Below, piece by piece: positions 13,623-23,540 of a DNA stretch of 64,000 nt. This DNA comes from Cololabis saira. Lineage: Eukaryota; Chordata; Actinopteri; Beloniformes; Belonidae. The position numbers and the translations under genes were made by a program. Below the pieces are notes generated by a model. The model saw nothing but the letters and a program-made list of their open reading frames with translations. It did no database searches and had not been told where the DNA came from. Within the stretch, counting starts at the first letter, position 1, and every line of letters begins with the position of its first letter. The DNA lies in contig NC_084587.1 of NCBI RefSeq assembly GCF_033807715.1, positions 26,775,017-26,839,016 of the forward strand. Direction: 5' to 3'.

Positions 13623-13710
13623 CAGAAAGCTCATGCTGTATCTTCATGTCAATCAGCCAAGGATGTCCTAGTATTTATGACTTGTATAGCATTTGCATTT
13701 TTATATACAA
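13623..13710. repeat. 88-bp flank shared with 48686-48773
   Basis: Nearly identical to the stretch immediately left of the second T2/Kolobok-like MITE. It lies outside the TTAA target site, so the duplicated unit is larger than the MITE. Confidence 0.9.
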
Positions 13711-14093
13711 TTAAAGGGGACCTATTATGAAAAACACATTTTTTCTTGCTTTAACATATATAAAGTGGTCTCCCCTCAGCCTGCCAACTCAGAGAAGGAG
13801 GAAAGCAACCAAATGCTGCAGTGTCTGTACAGCCCGCCCGGATGATCCATCCAGTCTGATGTGGCTTCTACGAGCCATTCAGATTTGCGCATTTTCTTTA
13901 CGTAACCAAAATGCAAACCACGCCCACAACTATAAAACCGTGTAACTGCATGTGAGCGTCCGACTTAGCACTGCGTGACATCGGACACTCTCTGTCCATC
14001 TCCCTCCAGCCAGCTGCCACTTTATTGAGGTTTTAGCGGAGGTTGTAGTGAAATGAGGAGGAATCATAGAGATAACTTCTCATTTCAACTTAA

Positions 14094-14810
14094 GCCGGGC
14101 ATACACTGTGCAATTGTCGGCTCATTTTGAACCGATTTTCCAGTTGTGCGACTATTTTTTGGATCGGGCTGGATTTCGACCCAATTGTTGGTCCTGCCTC
14201 GTGCAGTATACGTGGGGTAACGACGAGAGATTAACACCTCACGACGAGCTCCCGATCACGAATCGTGTGCTCGCAAGAAAATCAAACTTGTTTGAAATCC
14301 TGGTCGCTCCTCGTGAAGGAATCACACAGTTGAAGCAGTGCTACAACCCAATTGGCCTCATCCTTTCGCAGAGATCATGCGCGATAAAAAAAAGAGAAAA
14401 AGTGCCAAAACGTACGTATACAGTAGATAGTATCGGTCTAACGTGCTATATGTAGCCGTTGCTGGCCTTGTCCAAACACAACGTCGTTTTTTTTTTTGAT
14501 TTATTGCCACACAGGATGGCACAAATTGTCAAGGCAGCGCGTTTGTTTTTACTGAGCATCTTCGGTGTCTCCCACTTCCGGGTTCCTCCTCTTCTTCCAC
14601 TTCTTTTTGACGTTGCAGTTCCGGTATACAGAAGTCCGACGTGAGTATTATGAATATATAATGTGAGCAGACGGGTCACATCAGAGCATCGGGGCGTACC
14701 GTGTGAGACAATAAATCGTGGGCTGCGAACTTTTGAACTCAGCGATGTAGTCGTGAAGTGTCAGATGGGACTGAATCAAACGATTTAAAATATCGCAGTG
14801 TATGCCCAGC
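14094..14810. mobile_element. Nested MITE with TTAA target duplication
   Basis: Terminal inverted repeats GCCGGGCATACACTG (left) and CAGTGTATGCCCAGC (right) are flanked by TTAA on both sides (14090-14093, 14811-14814). Copy 2 of the host MITE has the uninterrupted site (CAACTTACTGGATCAGCC), so the insertion is directly demonstrated. No transposase is seen inside. The superfamily is not assigned with confidence (piggyBac- or Kolobok-type target). Confidence 0.8.
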
Positions 14811-14927
14811 TTAACTGGACCAGCCGTTCGTCATCTGTGACCGTTTCCTAAAGCCCTTTAAACCAGCTTTCAATGTGAGTGGCAGGAAAGGGCCAGCTCA
14901 AAACGGCACGCCGCGTCGCGCTGCGCA

Positions 14928-14975
14928 GCGCTGCGTCGCTGCGTCGCTGCGTCGCTGCGTCGCTGCGTCGCTGCG
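14928..14975. repeat. 8-bp minisatellite (CGCTGCGT)n
   Basis: Six tandem CGCTGCGT units inside the T2/Kolobok-like MITE. Copy 2 has fewer, diverged units at 49270-49313. Confidence 0.9.
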
Positions 14976-15357
14976 GCCAGTTAGGACAGTCCAATAGAAA
15001 ATAAAGCAATGGAATTGATTTTGTCGCTGACGCTCGCTCGCATCACATGCAGTTATGACACGGTGTTAGGACACGGTAACTCCGCCGGCCGGAGCTTCCA
15101 CAATTATTTCGTAGCGGTGTATTGCGTCATCGCGTCAGGCAGCCAGTCTGCACAGTGCCTCACTATCACAGTGCCTCACTATCACTATCCGCCCACCCAC
15201 TCAGAATCCCGCATAGAGAAGGAGGTTAGAGAATGGGAAGATAAAGACATTGCTCAGAGGCTGAATTTATAATTTATTTAGCAAAGACAATCAAAAGCTT
15301 GTTTTTTTGAAGACATTCAAGGCCTGTTGAAAATAGGTATTAAATGCCATAATAGGT

Positions 15358-16774
15358 GTTTGAATATTAATTTTCAATGTGCACTAATTATTCTAACCAA
15401 CCCGACCCGGATATTTCCATGCTTTTTTTAAAATCTGATGCATCACTGCAGGTGACACATCACTGGTAGCCACCTCTGTGTACCTTTTCTTTTATCATAG
15501 ATGCAACATTTCATGGCTAGTGCTTTTGTACTAATAGATCAATATTCTTTTTATTCATGTGCTTACTAGCACCAAACTGCCCTTGTACAAACATAGAAAC
15601 TGTTTTTGGAATGTTTTGCAGGCCTGAAATACAAGAGAATCTGTGTATATCAAACTGAAACTGAAAAGAAAAAACATGTGGAGTATGCTGAATACGTACT
15701 ATATTCAAATAAATATAAGTCGAAGTAAATGCAAAAATCACAGTCACATCAAAGTTTTTTTTTGGATTGCATTTTTTATGATCATCTCATCTTTTTCTGG
15801 TTTATGGGTTGTAAAATAATGTTTTAAAAGTCAACTCTAATGTGAATCATCCATTAGAGTAGGCCTATTGGAGCAGGTTTGATCAGTGGATTGACTTGGT
15901 TATTCCAATGGCCTGATTCTTTTCTTTTCATCCATCCTGTTGTGGAGTTGTGCTATGGAGTTGAGTGTGCTGTTGAAAATTGTCCTCCTGCATAACACAT
16001 TTTTAGCCATCTATCCATTAACTTCCTTATGTATGAGGTGCAGCTACCTAAGCGCCCAGGCGTCCTTAACCCTGGACACCTTTAGCTACAAAAACCGTGG
16101 TGTCCTCAAGCTAACTGAGAAACAGAATCTCTGCAGTGTGTCCCTAAGTCTGCTGATGTGGAGGTGAAGTCCCAGCCTCCTGGTGGAACATCTCAGATGA
16201 GAAAACTCATTTTAGCCGCACATATCTGCAATCTCATATTTTCAGCCACTCCCACAGTTTGTGACTATAGGTGAGGGGTTGGAACGTAAATTATGTTTCG
16301 GCTCATCTCGCTTTTCACCACAATACCAGTAAAGAATCATTTGTTTTTGCTGAGGGTCATGGTCTTCTCAGTGACTGCATGGTGCACAGGTCATGTGGTT
16401 GCAAAACAAGATCAAATTGTCACTCTGTCGCCACCATGTTGGCATTAGGCGTTTGTGCCTATAAGCTGTGTTTGATTTTCACCAGATGTGGTACTCTACA
16501 TTATGTCTGTTGTTTGTGCAGATTCAGCTTTATGAATCATAACCTTACTTCCTTGGTCATCATAATGAGAAAATGTTTTCTGCTGCCAACTCTTCAGAGA
16601 AAACCAAATTCATTATTTCTTTTTTTTACCAATAATTTAATTGCCCAGTCATTGATTTCTGCATTAAACTTGCTAAATTAAGGCTGTGGAGTTTTTCTTT
16701 CTGTGAATTTCTCTGAACATCATGCATTCTTAACTTTGCACAAACTCACTGGGATGTCCATTTGTGATAAGATT
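15358..16774. other. Anonymous DNA, nothing recognised
   Basis: Open frames up to 136 codons (16271-16681) lack any recognisable domain, and their composition matches the surrounding noncoding DNA. Confidence 0.5.
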
Positions 16775-17000
16775 CAAATTCAATTCAATTCAAATTCAAA
16801 AATACATTTTTAATCCCCAAATGGGAAATTAATGCTGAAGTTGTTATGATTTAAGTCCCTTCAAAGAGTCATCGTCGAGGTTTATTGCTGTGGGCAGGAA
16901 GGATTTCCTATAGCGGAGTGTGTTGCAGTGGATCTGAAGAAGTCTCTGACTGAAAACACGCAGTTGCTGAATTACTGTGTTGAGAAGAGGATGCTCAGGG
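16775..17000 (-). mobile_element. LINE 3' fragment (L2-like)
   Basis: The minus-strand reading gives a C-terminal polymerase pattern (RLLQIHCNTLRYRKSFLPTAI), which in fish L2-type elements lies at the very end of the ORF. The + strand then shows the 3' end with TTTTTAATCCCCAAATGGGA next to ATTCAATTCAA repeats. It is heavily 5' truncated. Confidence 0.55.
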
Positions 17001-17149
17001 TTAAATCATCTTTTTTACTGTTAAATGATATCCTGAAATTGATTTAAACTATAGGCTCAATAGAAAACGGCTGCATGTTCTCCTTTAGCTATACCTGCTT
17101 CGTCCCACGGCCCATAAATATGCATATTAGTTTGACTAATGATTGTACA

Positions 17150-17315
17150 TTGTCTATAAGAGTGAATGTGAATACGTATGATTGTTTGTCTCGTTTGTCC
17201 ATGTATGGCCCTAAGATGAATTGGCAGCCTCTCCAGGTTGTATCCTGACTTGCGCCTGATGAAAGCTGGGATACCTAAATAGCAGGAAGTGGGTATAGAA
17301 AATGAATGGATGGCC
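17150..17315 (-). repeat. Dispersed fish repeat fragment, inverted relative to 61461-61773
   Basis: It contains diverged versions of GGCAGCCTCTCCAGG and GGTATAGAAAATGAATGGAT. The same family occurs in the opposite orientation at 61461-61773, where the motif reads CCATCCATTTTCTATACC. Confidence 0.65.
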
Positions 17316-17595
17316 TTGTAACCCTTCCCAGATTGATGGGCAGCAACAATTGGTTTTCCAAGAACATTGCTGATGTCTCTCTTCCTTGACATTGCGTAAA
17401 AAACACACCTGACTACTACACACCAGCAACGTGGATGTAGTTATATTTATATAGGTGGCCACACTTGTCGATATTTATCGATTGCATTTAAAGGGTACCT
17501 CTTAGATGCTAATTAGACTGCTTCTCATTTTGGCTTAAAAATCACATGTGATATGGCATATGTTGTTCATTTGAGGTGGTACTTTTATAATTTTC

Positions 17596-18360
17596 AAACT
17601 TTTTTAATTCAAGATCTTTTTATTGGAATTTTCACAAAGTAAAAAAGGTGAAATGCTGCATGTCGATTACAAATATTTTGAGTAGGCATGGGCATGTTAA
17701 TCATAGCATACACCAGTGTACAAAATATAAAAAACAGTTAAACAGTATGAAAAAATATAAAATAGTAACAAAAACAAACTACAGACCAAACTAATCCCTC
17801 CCCTGTCACTGCCAGATTACTAATCACAATATGAGGTCACTCTATCATCAAAAGCCTGCACTAGGAATACAAAAGAAATATGAAGTATAGTTCACAGGGT
17901 CTGGAATGCTTCTAGAAAAGGTCCCCACACTTTCTGGAACTTATTTGATTTCTGAAGCGAGTATCTAATTTTCTCCAGTTTTAAGCAGGAAATGATGTCT
18001 TCCAGCCATTGTGCACGAGTAGGAGGGAAGGGATCCCTCCACCTGAACAGAATTGCCCGACGAGCCAAAAGGGAGGCAAAAGACAAAGTGTGCCCCTGTG
18101 CAGTGGTTAACTTCCTTCCTCCCTCCATGACCCCAAACAGGGCAGTCAGTGGGTTTGGTTCTAATCTGATTTTAAGCACCAGAGAGAGAGTATGAAATAC
18201 TTCCATCCAGTACTTATTTAGACATGGGCAGGACCAGTACATGTGGATGAGAGAGGCTTCTGCTACTTTACATCTTACACAGTATGGACTAATATCTGGG
18301 TACATGGAGGATAACTTTGCTTTGGAAATATGAGCCCTGTGTACCACTTTAAACTGAATT
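17596..18360 (-). mobile_element. L1-type LINE, 3' portion
   Basis: ORF2 C-terminal coding sequence (to 17892) is followed on the minus strand by about 300 bp of AT-rich 3' UTR. The upstream part of the same element lies at 21066-21756, separated by the inserted array element. Confidence 0.85.
17892..18359 (-). pseudogene. L1 ORF2 C-terminal region (downstream of insertion)
   Basis: The 155 codons before the stop read QFKVVHRAHISKAKL, then a Cys-rich region (C-x2-C...H-x3-W-x-C, in YCVRCKVAEASLIHMYWSCP) and end EAFQTL. The pattern matches the zinc-knuckle-like C-terminus of ORF2p of fish L1 elements, the reverse transcriptase/endonuclease that drives target-primed retrotransposition. The reading frame continues exactly at 21066 on the other side of the inserted array element (…ARHCLI | QFKVV…). 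The catalytic endonuclease and reverse transcriptase domains are not in the window, so the copy is 5' truncated and inactive. Confidence 0.85.
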
Positions 18361-18870
18361 AAAGCTGCAAGCAGCGATGAACGGGCCCTCGCACTCACGT
18401 CCACCGCCCCCCATAAGCATATCAGAAATGACAGCACCCACGACTTCCTACGTCAAACCATTCAAAAGTTATAGCAGAAAAAAGGGACAACCAATCAGAA
18501 GAAGGGGCGGGGCTAGTTCAGGCCAATGAAGGTCAAGGACTCCATACAGAATCTGATGACACCACCCACTACTCTCTATGTCAAACCATTCAAAAGTTAT
18601 GGCAGAGAAAAGTATTCTAGGGGGCGCTGTTGAACCGTTAGGCCACGCCCATTAATGCAAACCATGAAATATCAAATGTATCGCCAGGCCTGGCTTGCAT
18701 GCAACATTTGGTGACTTTTGGAGAACTATCAAATATGGACCAATCAGATGAAGGGGGGGCGCGCCTTTTGGCGTCTAGCGTCGCCACGGTAACACTTTTG
18801 AAAGAGAAAAGTAATGTGCGTCGTCACAGTACAGAGACAAACATTTTGATGTAAAAAAACCACAAAAAAT

Positions 18871-18936
18871 GGTAGGCTTGAACTCTCGACCTCTGGCACC
18901 AAAGACTGCAATAATCTGGCTGAGCTAAGTCTCAGC
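18871..18936 (-). other. tRNA-like segment in type-B module
   Basis: Same A-box/B-box-like arrangement as in the other type-B modules, with GGCACCAAAGACTGCAAT in the middle on the + strand. A degenerate tRNA-derived relic. Confidence 0.5.
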
Positions 18937-19146
18937 TATTCCTTTCATTTGACCTACTGGCTTAGGACAGACCAACATAGTGATAAAATGTCTGGAACTT
19001 TTTTTTCCTAATTTTTTAAATATTTGTAAGTTATAAATATTAGTAAAACCCTACTATTTTAATTATTACTTTTTCTGTAACCATTCTGCCAAGGTTGTAA
19101 CCGGGCTGAGCCGGGAATATTTGTGAGGTCACCACATTACAGGGAG

Positions 19147-19423
19147 CTGATTGGTAAGGGGGCGGGCCCGTCATCACCCTACTCGCCACTGATTGGTCGG
19201 GGGGCGGGGCCGTCATCACCCTACTCGCCACTGATTGGTCAGGGGGCGGGGCCGTCATCACCCTACTCGCCACTGATTGCTCGGGGGGCGGGGCCGTCAT
19301 AACCCTACTCGCCACTGATTGGTCGGGGGGCGGGGCCGTCATCACCCTACTCGCCACTGATTGCTCGGGGGGCGGGGCCGTTATCACCCTACTCGCCACT
19401 GATTGGTCAGGGGGCGGGGCCGG
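19147..19423 (+). repeat. 42-bp minisatellite, 7 units
   Basis: ATTGG or ATTGC starts at 19150, 19192, 19234, 19276, 19318, 19360 and 19402. Two units have lost the CCAAT box (ATTGC). The downstream TATA-like motif has decayed to TTACAAAAAA. Confidence 0.9.
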
Positions 19424-21014
19424 CAGACGTTTGAATCAGGAAGCGGGAGTCAGCGCGAGAGCGACTGGCGGCTCGCGGCGATTTTATTACAAAAAAAGGA
19501 CAACCAATCAGAAGAAGGGGCGGGGCTAATTCAGGCCAATGAAGGTCAAGGACTCCATAAAGAATCTGATGACACCACCCACGACTCTCTATGTCAAACC
19601 ATTCAAAAGTTATAGCAGAAAATCGGGACAACCAATCAGAAGAAGGGGCGGGGCTAATTAAGGCCAACGAAGCTCAAGGACTCCATACAGAGTCCCATGA
19701 CACCACCCACAACTTCCTATGTCAAACCATTCAAAAGTTATGGCAGAGAAAAGTTTTCTAGGGGGCGCTGTTGAGCCGTTAGGCCACGCCCATTAATGCA
19801 AACCATGAAATATCAAATTTATTGCCAAGTCTGTCTTGCATGCCAAATTTGGTGACTTTTGGAGAACTATCAAATATGGACCAATCAGATTTCAAAATGG
19901 CCGACTTCCTGTTCGGTTTCGGCCATGGCTCCAAGAGACTTTTCTTTAAGTTGCGCCATGATACAGGTGTGTAGCGATTTTCGTGCATGTACATCAAACC
20001 GTATTGTGGGGCTTGAGGCACAAAGTTTTCCGGGGGGCGCTGTTGAGCCATTTTGCCACACCCATTAATGCAAACCATGAAATATCAAATTTATCACCAG
20101 GCCTGGCTTGCGTGCCAAATTTGGTGCCTTTTGGGGAACTATCAAATATGGACCAATCAGATGAAGGGGGGGTGCGCTTGTTGGCGTCTAGCGTCGCCAC
20201 GGTAACACTTTTGAAAGAGAAAAGTAATGCGTGTAGTCGCAGGATGGAGACGCACATTTTGATGTATAACACACCTGGGTGCACGTTACGGTTCGGGCCG
20301 TATTAATTCTCGAAGGAATGGCATAAATTGCTCCAAAATTACGCGATTAATTCAGAATGTTCAAAATGGCCGACTTCCTGTTCGGTTTCGGCCATGGCGC
20401 CAAGAGACTTTTCTTTAAGTTGTGTACTGCTACAGGTGTGTAGCGATTTTCGTTCATGTACGTCAAAGCGTATTATGGGGCTTGAGGCGTAAAGTTTTTT
20501 CTGTCTGAACCAATCAGATGAAGGGTGGGCACGCTTTTTGGTGTCTAGCGTCGCCACGGTAACGCTTTTGAAAGAGAAAAGTAATGCGTGGTGTCGGAGG
20601 ACGGAGACGCACATTTTGATGTATAACACACTTGGGGGCACGTTACGGTTCGGGCCGTATTAACTGCCGAAGGAAGGCATAAATTTCGCCAAAATGACAC
20701 GATTAATTCAAAATGGCCGACTTCCTGTTCGGTTTCTCGACATGACGCCCAGAGACTTTTCTTTAAGTTGCGCCATGATACAGGTCTGTACCGATTTTCG
20801 TGCATGTACGACAAACCGCATTGTGGGGCTTGAGGCACAAAGTTTTCAAGGGGGCGCTGTTGAGCCATTTTGCCACGCCCATTAATGCAAACCATTAAAT
20901 ATCAAATTTTTCGCCAGGCCTGACTTGCATGCAAAATTTGGTGACTTTTTGGGCACGTTTAGGGGGGCAAAAAGGCCTTCCTTTTGTCAGAACAATAAGA
21001 AGAAGAAGAAGAAT

Positions 21015-21065
21015 AATTCCTGCAATTACAATAGGGCCTTCGCACTGCAAGTGCTCGGGCCCTAA
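21015..21065 (+). repeat. Tail unit of the block 2 element
   Basis: ATTCCTGCAATTAC, the hairpin with AGGGCC/GGCCCT stem, then CCCTAATT. Preceded by an AAG-rich tract rather than (AAT)n. Confidence 0.85.
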
Positions 21066-21756
21066 TTAAGCAGTGACGTGCGCATAGGGAGGTTGTATTA
21101 ACCAGTTTGAGTATAGACTCCCAGGTATCCTCTGATAAGGGAAGCCCTAAGTCCTGCTCCCATGCTGCTTTGAGTTTATCTGTAGGGGCACTCCTAAGAT
21201 CCAGCAACATGCCATAGAAAGACGAAATGAGCCCCTTTTTGAATGGGTCTGTGGCAAGAACTTTGTCAACTGTGGTCAAGCCTATCGATGCACCAGGGCT
21301 GGGTGTCTGGGAAAGAACAAAATGTCTAGCCTGAAGATACCTAAAGAAATGTGATTTTGGAAGGCTGAATTTACTACTTAACTGCTCAAAAGATGCCACG
21401 GTGCCGTCTATGAACATATCTCTAAAACGAATCATACCCCTCCTGTGCCATTCCTGGAAGGTGGGGTCCTCAAGGGATGGTTTGAAAGAGTGATTTGATG
21501 CAATGGGGCTAAGAAGAGAGAAGCTGTGAAAACCAAAAAACTTCCTAAATTGGGCCCAAATTCTAAGAGAATGTTTAACCACTGGGTTTTTGATTGATTT
21601 AAGTGAAGGAAGTGGAAGTGAGGAGCCGAGTAGGGCAGGAATTGACAGGTCATCAGTTGGATGTAACTCCATCGCCACCCAGTCAGGGCGGTCAGCGCCG
21701 TCGCAGTAGAAGGACCAGAATGCAAGGCAGCGCAGGTTAGCAGCCCAATAATAATT
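21066..21756 (-). pseudogene. L1 ORF2, C-terminal half (upstream of insertion)
   Basis: About 225 open codons on the minus strand with motifs of fish L1 ORF2p downstream of the reverse transcriptase: FGFHSFSLLSPIASN, PTFQEWHRRGMIRFRDMF, FRYLQARHFV and LKLVNTTSLCARHCLI. The open frame extends slightly beyond these limits into array DNA on both sides, which is coincidental. L1 similarity stops at about 21750, where the next array block begins, and I do not find the missing 5' part beyond 46022. The L1 was therefore already 5' truncated, or its remainder is outside the window. Confidence 0.85.
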
Positions 21757-22287
21757 AAAGCTGCAAGCAGCGATGAACGGGCCCTCGCACTCACGTCCAC
21801 CGCCCCCCATAAGCATATCAGAAATGACACCACCCACGACTGTCTATGTCAAACCATTCAAAAGTTATAGCAGAAAAAAGGAACAACCAATCAGAAGAAG
21901 GGGCGGGGCTAATTCAGGCCAATGAAGGTCAAGGACTTAATACCGAGTCCCATGACACCACCCACGACTCTTTATGTCAAACCATTCAAAAGTTATGGCA
22001 GAGAAAAGTATTCTAGGGGGCGCTGTTGAGCCGTTAGGCCACGCCCATTAATGCAAACCATGAAATATCACATTTATCACCAGGCCTGGCTTGCATGCAA
22101 AATTTGGTGACTTTTGGAGAACTATCAAATATGGACCAATCAGATGAAGGGGACACGCGCTTTTTCGCATCTAGCGTCGCCACGGTAACACTTTTGAAAG
22201 AGAAAAGTAATGTGCGTCATCGCAGGACAGAGGACATTTTGATGTAAAAAAAACACAAAAATTGCTGACAAAAAATTTCGTCATGCA

Positions 22288-22358
22288 GCCTGCAGGCTCG
22301 AACTCTCGAACTCTGGCACCAAAGACCGCAATAATGAGGCTGAGCTATGTCTCAGCTA
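22288..22358 (-). other. tRNA-like segment
   Basis: The B-box-like GAGTTCGAGCC and A-box-like TAGCTCAGCC motifs are visible on the minus strand with small changes. Degenerate. Confidence 0.45.
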
Positions 22359-22564
22359 TACTATAGCTTTGACTTACTGGCTTAGGAGAGACCAACATGG
22401 CGATAAAATGTCTGGAACTTTTTTTTCCTAATTTTTTAAATATTTGTAAGGTATAAATATTAGTAAAACACTACTATTTTATTATTACTTTTTCTGTAAC
22501 CATTCACCGAGGTTCTAACCGGGCTGAGCACGGGACTATTTCTGATGTCACCACATTACAACAG

Positions 22565-22673
22565 CTGATTGGTCGGGGGCGGGGCCGTCATCACCCTACT
22601 CGCCACGGATTGGTCGGGGGGCGGGGCCGTCATCACCCTACTCGCCACTGATTGGTCGGGGGGCGGGGCCGGC
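22565..22673 (+). repeat. 42-bp minisatellite, 3 units
   Basis: ATTGG at 22568, 22609 and 22651 (the first unit is one G short). TGATGTCACC upstream is a CpG-decayed form of the CRE seen in other copies. The downstream TATA-like box reads TTATAAGAAAA. Confidence 0.9.
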
Positions 22674-23136
22674 AGACGTTTGAATCAGGAAGCGGGAGTC
22701 AGCGCGAGAGCGACTGGCGGCTCGCGGCGATTTTATTATAAGAAAAGGACAACCAATCAGAAGAAGGGGCGGGGCTAATTCAGGCCAATGAAGGTCAAGG
22801 ACTCAATACCGAGTCCCATGACACCACCCACAACTCTTTATGTCAAACCATTCAAAAGTTATGGCAGAGAATAGTATTCTAGGGAGCGCTGTTGAGCCGT
22901 TAGGCCACGCCCATTAATGCAAACCATGAAATATCAAATGTATCGCCAGGCCTGGCTTGCATGCAAAATTTGGTGACTATCAAATATGGACCAATCAGAT
23001 GAAGGGGGGGCGCGCCTTTTGGCGTCTAGCGTCGCCACGGTAACACTTTTGAAAGAGAAAAGTGATGTGCGTCGTTGCAGGACAGGGACGCACATTTTGA
23101 AGTAGAAAAAAAAAAAATTGCTGACAAAAATATCTG

Positions 23137-23209
23137 AATACTGCTGGAATCGAACTCTGGATACCTGACTCCAAAGACGGGAAGGCTCTGGCTGAGCTAA
23201 GACTCAGCT
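23137..23209 (-). other. tRNA-like segment, second subtype
   Basis: Minus strand: TTAGCTCAGCCAGAGC, then GTCTTTGGAGTCAG and GAGTTCGATTCC. This subtype (also at 36487-36562) has the best B box in the window. The acceptor stem is still not paired. Confidence 0.5.
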
Positions 23210-23429
23210 ACGTATTTCTGTTTGACTTACTGGCTTAGTAGAGACCAACATATCGTATTTAGTGATGTAAGTCTCGAACTGTTTTTTTTCTAATTTTTTT
23301 AAATATTTGTAAGTTATAAATATTAGTAAAACCCTACTATTTTAATTATTACTTTTTCTGTAACCATTCTGCCAAGGTTGTAACCGGGCTGAGCCGGGAA
23401 TATTTCTGACGTCACCACATTACAGGGAG

Positions 23430-23540
23430 CTGATTGGTCGGGGGGCGGGGCCGTCACCACCCTCCGCGCCACTGATTGGTCGGGGGGCGGGGCCGTCATC
23501 ACCCTCCGCGCCACTGATTGGTCGGGGGGCGGGGCCGGCA
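23430..23540 (+). repeat. 42-bp minisatellite, 3 units, with CRE upstream
   Basis: ATTGG at 23433, 23475 and 23517. The sequence just upstream is CTGACGTCACC, a full CRE core (TGACGTCA). A TATA-like TTATTATAAAAAAGGG follows at about 23600. Confidence 0.85.

Larger units (their letters stand above)
13715..15357 (+). mobile_element. T2/Kolobok-like MITE, copy 1 (right end damaged)
   Basis: The left end is TTAA then AGGGGACCTATTATG. The right end should be the inverse, but homology stops at CATAATAGGT without the final CCCCT and TTAA. The TTAA target and AGGGG-type terminus fit the T2/Kolobok group known from frogs and fish. It carries no transposase, hence non-autonomous. Compared with copy 2 (48778-49675) it holds an extra 717-bp insertion at 14094-14810 and a longer CGCTGCGT minisatellite. 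Confidence 0.75.
18361..21065 (+). mobile_element. Complete single copy of the array element (block 2)
   Basis: The only copy here with both ends in unrelated DNA. The head AAAGCTGCAAGCAGC begins directly after L1 sequence, and the tail ends CCCT followed by AATTAAGCAG. The L1 site shows AATT on both sides or, equivalently, a clean insertion between A and T. Internally it has a short head module, a type-B module (tRNA-like sequence, seven 42-bp units, CpG-rich stretch), two head modules, body modules, an end module and one hairpin tail. It has no ORF with a recognisable transposase, so it is non-autonomous. Confidence 0.85.

Noticed and set aside
19040..19399. Proline-rich repetitive protein on the minus strand (also at 36677-37036 and 39745-40005)
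   Set aside because: Translation of the 42-bp minisatellite. Open frames follow from a period divisible by three.
20959..21837. 292-residue minus-strand ORF as a host gene
   Set aside because: Its core is L1 ORF2 C-terminal sequence. Both ends are chance extensions into array DNA.
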